Origin: Nelumbo lutea
Taxonomy: Eukaryota > Streptophyta > Magnoliopsida > Proteales > Nelumbonaceae
Length of the DNA: 64,000 bases
Direction of reading: 5' to 3'
Assembly (NCBI GenBank): GCA_022828595.1
Contig: JAKGHH010000008.1
Coordinates: 29,008,378-29,072,377 of the forward strand
The position numbers were made by a program, and so were the translations under genes. Under the pieces are notes generated by a model, which was not told the DNA's origin, did no database searches, and saw only the letters and a list, made by a program, of their open reading frames with translations. This document shows, one piece after another, positions 1-10,284 of this stretch (its first letter is position 1; every line of letters starts with the position of its first letter).

Positions 1-455
1 GCAGAAGAGATATCAGGAGTCACTATTACAATTTGAAAGCAATAAAGACAAATTACAGTACGATTCCTCAGTTTTCATGCATTGTGTAACCGGCTGTGGG
101 CCATGCAAGCAATGAACGATTATGTTTATCCTGAACTGTTTATTTGTTTATCATTTTTCTTTTGCTTCTGTCTCATTTGATCTTCTGTTCTTATCTAATC
201 TGATTTTGTTGTCGACCTGAAGATATGTTTTAATGAAACTACAAGGAGCCTGTAACTACGGTCCAGAAATGCTTTTGATTTTAGATAAGCTTTAAATGAT
301 AAAAAATAGAAAACTTCTTCTATGCTTATTAAGGCCATGTTTGGTCACTGTCATCGGACTCATTTTTTTCAATTCTTACTTATTTTAGGCAAAAATGAGT
401 AAGAATGATTAAGACTAGAGCATTTGGATACAAAATAATTGAAGTGTGTCTCATT
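1..455. other. non-genic stretch, no feature seen
   Basis: I see no coding frame of useful length, splice-consistent exon or clear repeat here. The segment near 331-350 (AAGGCCATGTTTGGTCACTG) looks like the end of a small hAT-like MITE, but I found no partner end. Confidence 0.4.
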
Positions 456-969
456 CAAGGTTTTAAAATCCAGACCGCACACGGACCCATTTTAGGGACC
501 GATTCCCAGGTAAAATGGTCCGACCATCCAATTCGAATAGACAATCTGTTATCACTTAAAAAATAAAAATTAAAAATAAATAAATATCTTTTTCGATGAT
601 AACTGATAAAACACTAATGGAGGGTGGTCTTTGTCGCATGGCTAAAGTTTAGGGGGTCTTTGCACAAAAGAAATTATGGGGGTCTTTGTCACCAACCCCA
701 TAGTACAGGGGGTTTGCAAAATCGAACTGGAAAAATCGGGAACCAGTCAATTGATTGGTTCCGTTTTCCCCCAAAATCGTTGATTTTGATCAGCAAACCG
801 CTGAACTGGCCAGTTAACTGTTCGAACGGTTTTGACTGTTTTTTATTTTTTTAAATTTTTATTTTTTGTCAGAATGGGCCAGCCGTTTGGGTCGAACGGT
901 CGGACCGTTCGAACTGGTAACTGGACCCCTGACCGGTTCAGTCACTGGTTCGTTTTTTAAAAACCATGG
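456..969. mobile_element. CAAGG-terminus element, GGTTCG-rich subfamily
   Basis: The left end reads CAAGGTTTTAAAATCC. The right end, read on the other strand, is CCATGGTTTTTAAAAAACG, so the termini are imperfect inverted repeats. The interior is rich in GGTTCG, CCGGTT and GGTCCGACC motifs. The same layout recurs at 49910-50182, 54622-54898 and 56149-56464, which supports a dispersed family. The 8-bp flanks do not match here (about 3 of 8), so the duplication has decayed or the ends are misplaced. A short frame over the left half is incidental. Confidence 0.55.
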
Positions 970-1103
970 TGTTTGATAAAACTAGCAATACTTTTTTGGG
1001 TAACCATTATATAAAACTCAATTCCAAATTAGGCTCTATTATTGGTGCTTTGCAAGTGTTTGATGAAATATCCAACAAGAATGAGCCTGGATCTACTTTT
1101 CAT

Positions 1104-1225
1104 ACTGACTTTATAGCATGTCCTGTCTGTACATTGGGAATATCTCGTATACTTGTATTTATCACACTGACTTTATAGCATATCCTGTCTGTACATTGAG
1201 AATATCTGGCATACTTGTATTTATT
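1104..1225. repeat. 61-bp tandem duplication (2 copies)
   Basis: Two near-identical units start with ACTGACTTTATAGCAT at 1104 and 1165 and share the CCTGTCTGTACATTG and ATACTTGTATTTAT blocks. The period is 61 bp. A short frame at 966-1178 crosses it and I do not treat it as a gene. Confidence 0.8.
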
Positions 1226-1671
1226 ATTTATGGAAAGATGTTACCAATATAGCGTAGAATGTGACTGTGAGGTGAGTATGAAGAGCGCTCAATAAGTTGC
1301 AGATCCCAATTCAGCAAGAACTGTTTTACTTAGATTGAGTAGCAGTGTTTTAATCATTATGTCATGCCTTTCACCAGCAGAACAAGGCAGTCAAATCCAC
1401 TCTTTGGATTTGGTAGCACTTGGAATAGTGCCCTATGCATTGAAATCTTTTCATAAAAAGAATACAGAGAGTTGGATATATTCTGAAATGATGCCAACGA
1501 CAAAATGAATTAAGTAAATTTAAAAAACAAGCAACAAAATCTTTTACTTTATTTTCTTCTTTAAATGGATTGAATTTGGATATGTATACTTCTGATTTCT
1601 TTCTATTATAAATTGACAAACTTAAAGGAGCTATTTCAAGAAATTCTCACTGTTGTACAAATCACATTTCT
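1226..1671. other. non-genic stretch
   Basis: This is AT-rich sequence with no recognisable gene or repeat. The 82-residue antisense frame at 1371-1619 has no family resemblance I can see. Confidence 0.4.
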
Positions 1672-1777
1672 TTAGGTTATGTTTGGTTTAAAGTAAAAGG
1701 TAGGGAAAGTAAGGAAAAGGCAGAGAGATTTTTACAAGGCCCTTTTCCTATTATTTCCTTCAAGCCAAACACAACTC
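1672..1777. mobile_element. short foldback MITE (hAT-like ends)
   Basis: The left arm begins TTAGGTTATGTTTGGTTTAA and runs into an AGGGAAAGTAAGGAAAAGG tract. The right arm, on the other strand, reads AGTTGTGTTTGGCTTGAAGG followed by AAATAATAGGAAAAGGG. The arms pair over most of the 106 bp. A partial relative lies at 37862-37935 (TTAGGCTGTGTTTAAAC...CCAAACATAGCC). No target duplication was established. Confidence 0.6.
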
Positions 1778-1877
1778 TCCATGTCCACATCTTTCTTAGT
1801 ATCTTCAATGACCGATAAACTAGAACATTAAAGTGAGGGATTATGGAGAACAATGGGAAAAAGATAGAATGAGAATA

Positions 1878-2050
1878 AAATTAAAAAATCTTCTAGAATG
1901 CAAATTTGGAGCGAAATAATAACTATCATTATACCATCAGGGGATAAGGAGGATAAGATGATTTGGAGGCCAGATCCAAAAGGTTACTTTTTAATAAAAT
2001 CATCTTATGACATACAATCAATGAGTGGATCCTATGGTTAAGGGTCTGTG
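1878..2050 (+). pseudogene. LINE reverse-transcriptase C-terminal fragment
   Basis: On the + strand this translates to a segment with the phrase DKEDKMIWRPDPKGYF followed by IKSSYDIQ. That matches the linker of plant L1-type LINEs after the RT domain, typically (E)DKLIW..G.FSVKSAY. Upstream residues MQIWSEIITIII fit the preceding family position. It is a fragment with no start and no intact frame. It appears continuous in order with the zf-RVT and RNase H remnants at 2640-3290, but a DNA element separates them. Confidence 0.7.
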
Positions 2051-2164
2051 GAGAGTGGATTAAGGTTATATGTTTAGTTCTGTGAGTGTTTATTGGAAAC
2101 ATCACCACATTGGTGCCATTTAAGCATTGACATATTTATTGTGTATGAAATCATTGTTTGGTTA

Positions 2165-2661
2165 CAACATTTATTAAGGTAGTGTTTGGAATCATAGAAA
2201 CTTATTGAATAAATGCTACTATATAAGCACCACTTCAGCATTTCTTTCATTATGCGGATCCATATGCATAGAGATTTATAAAAGTAAGTATTGATTCATG
2301 TGCATGCTTATCATTAGAGGGTAGTTTCATTTTAGCACTTTATCCAAATGAGTAGACATTTATTCATTGTTTTGTCGATGTGGTGCCTAATGACATTTAA
2401 GTGTCAATAAACAAATACATTATTGTTTTTCTTGATTTTATAAACATTTCAAATACAAATGTTTGATAAATAAAACAATAAAAAATAAAAATGCTTGGAT
2501 TTATGTGCATGAGCTGTTGGGAGAACTTCAAGTTCTGGTTTCTCCCAAGGGCTCAAGGTTTATTGAAATGCGATGCTGACCTTGCATTGTAAACTGAGGT
2601 AGAATATATCTTTTATAGGGTGTTACTTGAAACGGTTAACCAAACAATAAATGGGCCTTAA
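2165..2661. mobile_element. probable DNA transposon insertion splitting a LINE
   Basis: The left end reads TTAAGGTAGTGTTTGGAATC and the right end, on the other strand, TTAAGGCCCATTTATTGTTTGG. The block lies between two parts of the same LINE (linker at 1.9-2.05 kb, zf-RVT at 2.66 kb), so it is inferred to be a later insertion. The interior repeats AATAAATG/CATTTATT words like those at 38.9-39.1 kb and 42.9-43.05 kb. No exact target duplication was found. Confidence 0.45.
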
Positions 2662-3290
2662 TATTGAAGTTGAATGCTCTACTTGAAGCGATCACATTTT
2701 TGGAAAGTGTGAATATGCCAAACAAGTTTGGAATCTGAAATCACTTCTAAAGCTAAGTAGCTGTCTAATGGTGGTATTGAACACATTCCATTAATTCTAT
2801 AGAGACTCTGGAAAAGTGAAAATGAGATGGTATTTGTGAATAATATCCTTCCCCTTGCCCTTATATACAAAGCTCCAGAGGAATGGAAGGAATATGCTGA
2901 TGTAAGCATGTCGATGAAAGGGGAAAAAGGAAGAACAACGTTGGAGTTGGGTGCATTCCCCTTTCAAATCTTATATTAAAATAAATTTCGACACTTCGAG
3001 GAAAGTAAATGGCACAACAGCCATTGGTTGAATATATAGCCAGAAATGAACTGGGCCAAGCCCTTATGATCAAATGCAAAACAGTTGGCCACCATTTATC
3101 GTGAAATCCTTTCCATTGAAAACTATTATCATTAAAAAATATTCAAGAATTGCGGTGGATTGCTTAAAGGATCATGACAAATTCCCCTTTGGAGCATTGA
3201 GTATCAATGAGGAATGTCATTCAATTTGTTTAAATTGGATGATTTTGTATTTCTTGGAAAAGATGAGATTTTAAGGAAAGTGATCAAGTG
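2640..3290 (+). pseudogene. LINE zf-RVT and RNase H remnant
   Basis: The + strand reads DHIFGKCEYAKQVWNLK near 2675-2735, a good match to the zf-RVT domain (…HLFF.C..A..VW). Further on, 2950-3050 gives W-V-H-S-P-F-K then IKINFDTSRKVNGTTAIG, the start of a LINE-type RNase H domain (KIN.DGS...G..AIG). The next part, IYARNELGQALMIKCKTVG-like, is in another frame. The frame then shifts again to the 3074-3274 segment. At least two frameshifts and several stops make this dead. The order zf-RVT then RNase H is that of plant L1 elements carrying a 3' RNase H. Confidence 0.7.
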
Positions 3291-3299
3291 GCAGGGTTC

Positions 3300-4131
3300 A
3301 ACTTTTTTTTTTTCTTTTACAAATTTTTGGATAGGTTTTGTAATATTATTCTTTTGCAAGTTCTTAATTTGAAAAGCGATTACCGATAAATTTTATTTTA
3401 TCTTCTTTATTATTTTTCTAACCAAGCAACAAACTGGTTACTTGGTTTTGGTCATGATATTGTGAGTTGTGATCCGTTGATTAGGAATAGTGAACTGGTG
3501 TTCATTGGTCTGATTTTTGTGGGAAAACTATCCCTCGGTTTGTATAATTTGTATTTCTTTCTGTTATAAAAATAGGGGGGAAGTCCAATGTGAACCAGAT
3601 CAGATGCATTTCCTGCTTTGTATCGAAAATCATGTCATATCTTATCTTTATACTTAGACAGGTGCATTTGTTGTATTTGTTTGCGGTGTAAATGATGTTG
3701 ATGTAAAACTTTACCTTTATTTTCAGTGTAAGTCAAAATTGATGTAAAACTTCACTCTAATTTAAATTTGACAGTATTTAAATAAAGTAAAATTTTACAT
3801 CGATTATCAATATAAATATTACATCAACAATCAAAATTTTCAAAGCACAATGGTTCAGAGATTTCTGCGGAGTTTTACACCAGAAATAAACACAGCCTAA
3901 ATGACCTTTCATTAATAAAATGTGACTTTGAGTTAGACCATTTAATTCCTTTTGTTGACCTAATGACCTAGCTGCCGCGTGTGATGAGAATGCCAACTCT
4001 TCGTCCACTAGACCTTATCCTCGCCCCATTAGCTCCTCATGCTGAGATATCATGGTGGTTGGTACCAATGCCAATTTCTCAAGAATCGGTGCTACATTGC
4101 CACATCAACAATTCAATAATCATCGGATGTT
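3300..4131. other. non-genic stretch with a possible MITE at 3655-3902
   Basis: No gene is seen. A possible MITE runs from about 3655 to 3902. Its right end, read in reverse, is TTTAGGCTGTGTTTATTTC, a common hAT-MITE terminus, and ATGTAAAACTTTAC/GTAAAATTTTACAT words pair internally. The left terminus is poorly defined. Confidence 0.35.
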
Positions 4132-4802
4132 GGATAAAATACTAAAGTATACCCTAAATTTTCATAAATCGACTTAAACACACCCTAGGGTTTTTCAAGT
4201 GGATTTAAACATAATTTCCACAGTTATGTTAAACGGTTTAAATAGAAAGACACTTCTACCCTTCCTTAAGATGTGAAACAGTTATCTTCTACTTTCAGAC
4301 ACCAACCTTGTAAATCTTCATTTAAAATTTTCAAGAATGAAGCTACTACCACTCATGCCTAGGGCATGCCCTTCTGCCTTCTATAGTTGTATGCCCTCGT
4401 TAAAAGTTTAAACAAGGAACTATTTACAGAGTACCTAGCAGAAAATATCCAAAGGTTGGATCATATTTGCTTTGTTTGGTTGTGGACTTGGATTCAATTC
4501 GTTTGAACTATCCAAGATGATGGATTAACAGAAATTTGGTATCTCCAGAGCTTTTCCACTCTGCAGATGGTGGTTTCTACCATTTGTTTTAAAATGATAA
4601 ATTTCTTTTTTTTTCTTTCCTATTTTCTTTGGGCTCTATTTTTCTTTCACAATGGTTGATCAAATCCAGCAATCTAATAGAGATGCTCAGAGACTTGATT
4701 GGATTGGAACAACTCTTTAGGGTATTTTAAAGTTAATTTGAAAAACTCAAGGTATCTCTAAGTCAGTTTATATGAACTCAGGATATGTTTAAGTCTTTTA
4801 CC
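4132..4802. mobile_element. MULE-like non-autonomous element with ~80-bp TIRs
   Basis: The left arm reads GGATAAAATACTAAAGTATACC... then ACTTAAACACACCCTAGGG and TTTTTCAAGTGGATTTAAA. The right arm, reversed, reads GGTAAAAGACTTAAACATATCC..., then GACTTAGAGATACC and GAGTTTTTCAAATTAACTT. The arms align over about 80 bp with many mismatches. Long TIRs starting GG are typical of Mutator-like elements. The 9-bp flanks match only partly (about 5 of 9), so the target duplication is not convincing. No transposase frame is present. Confidence 0.55.
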
Positions 4803-5029
4803 ATGGATTATTTTGCTATTTGGTTGGTTGATTTTTGAAAAAATTGGTAAACCAATCAAACATCAATTTATTAAAATCAGGTTATTCGATGATTCCCCTT
4901 TTCAGACCGATTCTGATTTTATTTTATTTTATTATGTAGCATCTGTCATGGATAGAGAAGATAGTACCTATAAAAGAAAATTCACTGCTAATAATCACTG
5001 TAAAATAAACTCATGATTTGGGAAGAGTT

Positions 5030-5165
5030 CTCCTAACACCAACCTCACAGCCACATCTCATTGTGTATTGGGAACATCTCTCCATAAATAATAACATATT
5101 TTATAAGTACGGGAGATGTTCCTGATGTGCAGTTGTGACATGTTGTGTGGTCAGTGTAAGGAGCA
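5030..5165. repeat. foldback MITE
   Basis: Two arms pair around GGGAACATCTCTCC (left) and GGGAGATGTTCC (right). The outer parts CACAGCCACATC and GATGTGCAGTTGTG also pair. The hairpin has an AT-rich loop of about 30 bases. A second partial copy of the arm sequence (GATGTGCAGCTGTAG.. TGTTGTGTTC) lies near 5545-5575. Confidence 0.55.
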
Positions 5166-6202
5166 GATCCCGATCCCATATTCATCTGATTTCTCAAAAA
5201 TTAGATGAAATGGAAACAATGGTGCCAAACAAACAATTTTCTAGTGAGTATTTATTATCAATGCCGTTTTCTGAGAAAATCGAACCATATAGGCCCTATA
5301 TAAAAAAAAACAGTATTTCAGAAAACAACATCTTATTTAATACCGTTTTTTCATAAAAAACATTATTTCAGACGCCTTAAAAATGAAAAAAAATGTAGTC
5401 TGAACCAATGCCAAATTTAACGTTTTATTATTATAATGTGACATCAAGCCCATAGCTTTTGGTTGTTATGGGAGGGGCTTTCATTAATGACGTTGGCCCG
5501 ATCAACTCCGTTGTTTGAACTCATCACTTCTACCGGTTCCATGTTTCGATGTGCAGCTGTAGATGTTGTGTTCACATACTTTGTGGTCAGGAGATCTGGG
5601 CTCCACTTGGCATCCATTCAAAGCCAAATTGAGCTCCACGTGATGAGGTCAATAGATGTCCACGTGCAACCTGCTGTCACCACAATGAATAAATAAATAT
5701 TCTAACAGCTGTCTTAAAAATTTGGTATGAATCATTTCAAAGATCATTTGGGATATTTATAGAACAAGTGTGAAAAGATCATTTCAAATAAATATTCTAA
5801 CAGCTGTCTTAACGATAATGCTATTTTGGTTACACATCAGCATTTCATGCTAATTAAAGAGAGGGTTGTTGGAAAAGAATTAATAATATTTGAATTTATG
5901 GTTGGCCAGTCAAAGTAAGTCAACGAATCCAAATTGTATTTTTTATTTGAAAATTTTAAGGTCTCTGATATATATATGTTCGCATCAAACTCTACAAAGT
6001 TTTTTAAATTGATTTCTATGCCAAACATTGCCTAATACGCCAAAAAGATCCACAGAAAAATCTGCATAGAGGATAGGCCATCTGAAAAAACTTGGGTCAA
6101 CTTCAAACCACAAGAGGAAACAAAAGAAACCATTAGAAAACGGATCTCAATCTGTCAAGCATAATGACCATAACCAGTATATTATCCAAATAATTAAATT
6201 TA

Positions 6203-6204
<2 letters not shown>
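5166..6204. other. non-genic stretch with a 26-bp direct repeat
   Basis: No gene is seen. A perfect 26-bp direct repeat, AAATAAATATTCTAACAGCT plus GTCTTA, occurs at 5691-5716 and 5786-5811 (period 95). It reads like a small local duplication. Otherwise the sequence is AT-rich and featureless. Confidence 0.5.

Positions 6205-6285
<81 letters not shown>
6205..6285. repeat. (TA)n(TG)n microsatellite
   Basis: An uninterrupted TA run of about 64 bases is followed by about 17 bases of TG. It is directly visible. Confidence 0.95.
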
Positions 6286-8430
6286 TTTGCTAATTTCTAT
6301 TATAAGCTTATTAGGATTTTTGCAAGGCTCAAAATATTTTCAGGGCCTTCCCGATTCCCCCATACAGAGGGTGTATTGAGTCAGGCTATGGTATGTTCAA
6401 GGGGTAGCCGGGACTTAAACCAATCCCTCTGAATTGATTTTGAAAAAAGATAAATAAAATTAAAAAAAAACACTGATACAGGCCAATTAACCCTACCGGC
6501 ATATCAGCCTGTATCGATATTTAAAACCTTGGATTTTTGTACAATTAAAAATCTACACCCTATCTAATTTGATAATAGAACCTTTTCTATTTTCCATTGA
6601 GTCAAAGTGCCACCATCACTTGAAACTAAAATCCGACCCTAAAGAGTGTAGATTGTTCTTAGCTGATATTGTCAACTGGGAAAGGTATTTTCCATTATTT
6701 TTAATCAACTTTTTTAATCTTTCATGCCATCCTCTTAGAAGGGGACTCAGCAATCACTAAATTCTGAATAAAAAGAATATACAAAGGCAAACATGTTTTA
6801 TATGATTATGCAACATCTAATTGGTGGGGCCCACTTCTTGTCATTGAATGTTTGATTAATACTGTTGCAATGCAGATGATTATAATGACTGAAGTGGTTG
6901 ATGAACTGAATGACTCATTGTCTTGTCTTTTTAGTGAATAAGTCATTAAAGTGGTTGTCAGCTCCTTAATGGCAGAATGGCATATATTGTGTTGATTACT
7001 ATACCCTTTAATATTTTATTTACTCATATAATTGCAATCCTCACTTGATTTATTCTATCAATCCTAGCTAAATATTAAAGTTTATAATGGAATGGTTTTA
7101 TCTTTCGGAGAGCTACTTTTATGTTGTGTTTGGTTTGATGGGACAAAAGGGAAAAATAGAACGTTGGGAGAAGGTTCTTAGGCTTCACATGATTCTTGTA
7201 TATTCTTAATCAACACAATATGCCATTTACTGAGTAGTAGGGATACAATTTGATGAGCTGGATTAGCCCAAACCCAACATAGAAAAGTTGAATTGAGTTG
7301 GATCTGGTTAGAGTTTAATATGAACCCAACTTAATTTTAGATTTTACAGCAAAAACAAAAAAAAAATAAAAAAAAAGAACTTTGGATTGGATTAAGGGAT
7401 TTTTTTTTTTTTTTTTTTGTGGTGAAAGATTGGATAAAGTCTTTTCTTTTTTTTTTTTTGCTAGATAAAGCAACTAAATCGGTTGAACTAAAAAGAAACA
7501 AAGTTTTGTACATGCAAAGCCCCATTTGGAGGCTGATAAAAAAAAAACATATATATAGTTCCCACTTGAGTTTTTAGGTTGCTAAGCCAAACGATGGGCT
7601 AACATGTTAATAGTCCTAAGAATATAAACAAAGGCATAAGGTTTGACTAGATTCAAATGACAAAAAAAATATGGAAAGAATGCCAGAAAACCAAAAAGCA
7701 GAACCCCATGCCAACCATTCCACAAAACCAAAAGTAGAGAAAATCAAAGAAATAGTGTAAGTAAGCCCTCCAAAAGTGCTGAGATGATTTAAGCCAAATT
7801 CCCTCATCTATAAAGAATATATGACTTATTTGAGAAGAGTTATTAACAAGCGGCCTAAAGGAATTGTAAGTTCTGCTTAAAGGATGTGTAGATGAGGTGG
7901 TAAGGTAATAGAGAATGGTCTCCTTGAAAGATGAAGGTGGGATTAGTCTCAATTCAGGATTACGAGCAGGCTTAATTCTCTAGAGAAAATAAGGCTAAGG
8001 GATTTTTTACTAATGGATTATGAGAATTCTCTCATGTGTTCCGCGATTTATCTCTTCCCCTTTTTATAAAGGGGATTCCGAAACTATAAAGAGTAGAGTC
8101 CAAAAGAAAACTTCTCTTATTAGGGAAGGGAATCTTTGCTTTCACGTTAGCTATCGAGTGAACTTTACTAGGGTTTCATCATGTGTCCAACGAGATCCTT
8201 TAAGAATAGATTTTCCTTTTCCTTGAGGATTCTCACATAGCATGTGTTGGCTACATCCCTTCATGGGTTTTCTCGTAGCCACATGTCAGGGACAAGGTCT
8301 TTGGTTGGATGACGTATTTGAGTATCTCATTAGTCATCCTCAAGGTGCCTCACCACAGCTTACAATGACTGTGAGAAGCATAAGTCAACTGTGAATAGGT
8401 ACCATCGGCTTTGAGCTTCATATACCATAC
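6286..8430. other. non-genic stretch with possible LTR-like piece
   Basis: No gene is seen. A CAAGG-family remnant ends at 6535 (CTGTATCGATATTTAAAACC then TTGG) without a clear left end. Poly-T runs lie at about 7400 and 7450. The part around 7950-8340 holds TTTTTATAAAGGGG at about 8058 within sequence of somewhat higher complexity. It could be a piece of an LTR, but I found no second copy, primer site or coding domain. Confidence 0.35.
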
Positions 8431-8453
8431 ATTACAGGCATGTGACACTATCC

Positions 8454-8690
8454 TATGCTCATTGTAAGTTTTGAATGACACTTTATGCTCATTGTAGGGT
8501 GTGGATGATGTTCTGCATTCATCACAAACCTGCAATGTCGTGTTATGCTCATTGCAAGTCCTGGATGGCACTTTATGCTCATCTTAGGTCCCAGAAGGTA
8601 CTTTATGCTCATCAAAGTCCTACATGGCATTTTGTGCTTATAGCAAACCCTGGATGGCATTTTGTGCTCATCGCAAGTGTATGAGCCCTA
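8454..8690. repeat. 30-bp minisatellite, 8 units, exact period
   Basis: The word TATGCTC (variants TGCATTC, GTGCTTA, GTGCTCA) starts at 8454, 8484, 8514, 8544, 8574, 8604, 8634 and 8664, exactly 30 bp apart. The consensus unit is CTTTATGCTCATTGCAAGTC then CTGGATGGCA, with point changes between units. A degenerate ninth unit may precede. Because 30 is divisible by three and the unit has few stops, overlapping frames are open on both strands and give decapeptide repeats such as MSIKCHPGLA-like units. I see no promoter or start context that would make one of them a gene. Confidence 0.9.
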
Positions 8691-9049
8691 TATTGCCTTT
8701 GTAAAGTGTCATCATGTTGTTATAGAGGTGTATCAGTTGTTCTAGTACCTTAGATATTGGTTATCATCTTGCCCAACTTGATCATAGCATTCTCTCTGTC
8801 TAGAGTTTCTTTATGAGGCACTTATCCAATGTTTCTATTACAATTCTACTAATGAAGAATTACATGTACTTATAGGATGGATGGAACAATTTTATGGAGC
8901 TAACCTGCACAAGAAAACGGTTTGAATACACATAAAGACCTACTGAACATTCACCTTGCAACTAGAGAAAACCATCTCTTTTTTAATGTGCCAAATATAG
9001 TAGCTAGAAAGCCATACCTATCCAACTTAGAATCATAGAACATTCAAAC

Positions 9050-9990
9050 TCTTGAGAAATATATACTATTCAGCATATTAATGAAACATTGAAACCAAGA
9101 GCCTCAAAACAATGAGGTAACACAATATTCCATAGAGAGGCAAATAAAATAGCTCTAGGAAATACGTAGAGAAAAAAAAAATGCTCATTGATCTCCTCTT
9201 CTTTCTAGAAAAAAGAACAAAGCGTACTTGCAGTAGACAAGCCGAGTTTATTCTTTGTGGGGAGATAATCATTAATAACTCTCCACAAAAACAATTTGAA
9301 CATTATAGGCATTTTGTCTCTCTAGATCCCAAGAAAGCGTCTCTTTGATTAGGAGTAAAAGGATCCATGAGATGTTGGTTTTCTCATTTCTAAATCAGAT
9401 TGTTTAGTGGAGAATTTTCCTAACTTCTTTGGTAACCAAATCCACCTACACTTCGGATCCAATGGAGAAATTGGAGTATGGAGGGTACAAGTAACTATCT
9501 CTAGTAAGAAGGTTTGAGTCATTGGCGAAGGGTTCCAGTGACACTCAATCAAAAGCTAAGAGATAGGCAAATTAGATAGTGAAGAATACACCAAAGCAAG
9601 GATCATCTTATAAGAATGGTTCATCTTAACACTAGGAACTGTCAAAATGCTTTCTTAAGGTTAGGTAACTAAGAACCCTACCTCAGTATGAAATTCTCTT
9701 AGTATATGAGCCATAGATTTCCAAAAAAGGAGAAGTAGTGGCTTTGAATCAAAAAGGAAAATACTCCTTTAAGTCCAAATATTTAGCTCTTCAAATTTTA
9801 GCACAATGTTTCTCTTGTTCAATAGGAAATCTCCAAGCTAATTTTGTTAAGAGCACTCTGTTAATTGAATGGTTATCCTTAAATTCCATGTCACTAGGAG
9901 ATCTAGGCTGACAAAGTATATTACAACCACACCAACGGAACTTTGTTTCATAGGATAGGAGTTCCACCAGAAATGCTTAATATTTTATCC
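9050..9990 (-). pseudogene. LINE C-terminal region with zf-RVT
   Basis: On the - strand, 9.97-9.75 kb reads NRVLLTKLAWRFPIEQEKHC and AKYLDLKEYFPF, matching the family's N..LLAKQAWR...AKYFP stretch. At 9.56-9.36 kb CRWIWLPKKLGKFSTK matches the W.W....G.FSVKSAY linker. At 9.33-9.25 kb MPIMFKLFLWRVINDYLPTK matches KIK.FLWR...N.LPT. At 9.23-9.06 kb LCSFF, EKEEINEHFFF and FPRAILFASLWNIVLP match the zf-RVT cysteine/histidine module, with one cysteine changed. Stops and frameshifts are frequent. Confidence 0.75.
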
Positions 9991-10073
9991 ATCTGTTCAA
10001 TATTTTTTGACAAAAATTCAATAACACTCATGCAATGGATTGGGGTAGATTGAAGTACAAACTAAATAAAGAC

Positions 10074-10284
10074 TTATCGACTTGCTTGAGCTGAAGTAGT
10101 GGCTTTCCATTTGCTTAACTTGGCTTTGAGGTTATCAATGAAGAACTCCAAGGATGAATGCATACTTCTACTCCATTTGAGAGGAACCCCTAGATATTTA
10201 ACTTTAGGAGGAACAAAACCCATATGAAGTTGCTGCCTTAACATTCTTTGCAATTTGGGGTGAATATTTTGAGTCTGCATTCTA
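10074..10284 (-). pseudogene. LINE reverse transcriptase, thumb part
   Basis: The - strand frame contains VKYLGVPLKWSRS, FFIDNLKAKLSKWKA and ASR, the classic KYLG.PL..GRS...F..I.D....KLS.WK....S.AGR signature that follows the RT catalytic core. The codons upstream (RMQTQNIHPKLQRMLRQQL) continue the frame left off at 11704-11713, on the far side of the 10285-11703 insertion. This shows one ancestral coding sequence split by it. Confidence 0.8.

Noticed and set aside
7950..8340. Solo LTR with TATA box
   Set aside because: Only a TATAAA word supports it; no second copy, TG..CA limits or flanking duplication was found.
8350..8684. Three overlapping repeat-peptide frames as a gene for a repetitive protein
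   Set aside because: Explained by a 30-bp minisatellite. Frames on both strands are equally open and no start context or conserved flank is present.
8454..8690. CRISPR-like regular array
   Set aside because: Units are contiguous with no unique spacers, and the host is a plant.
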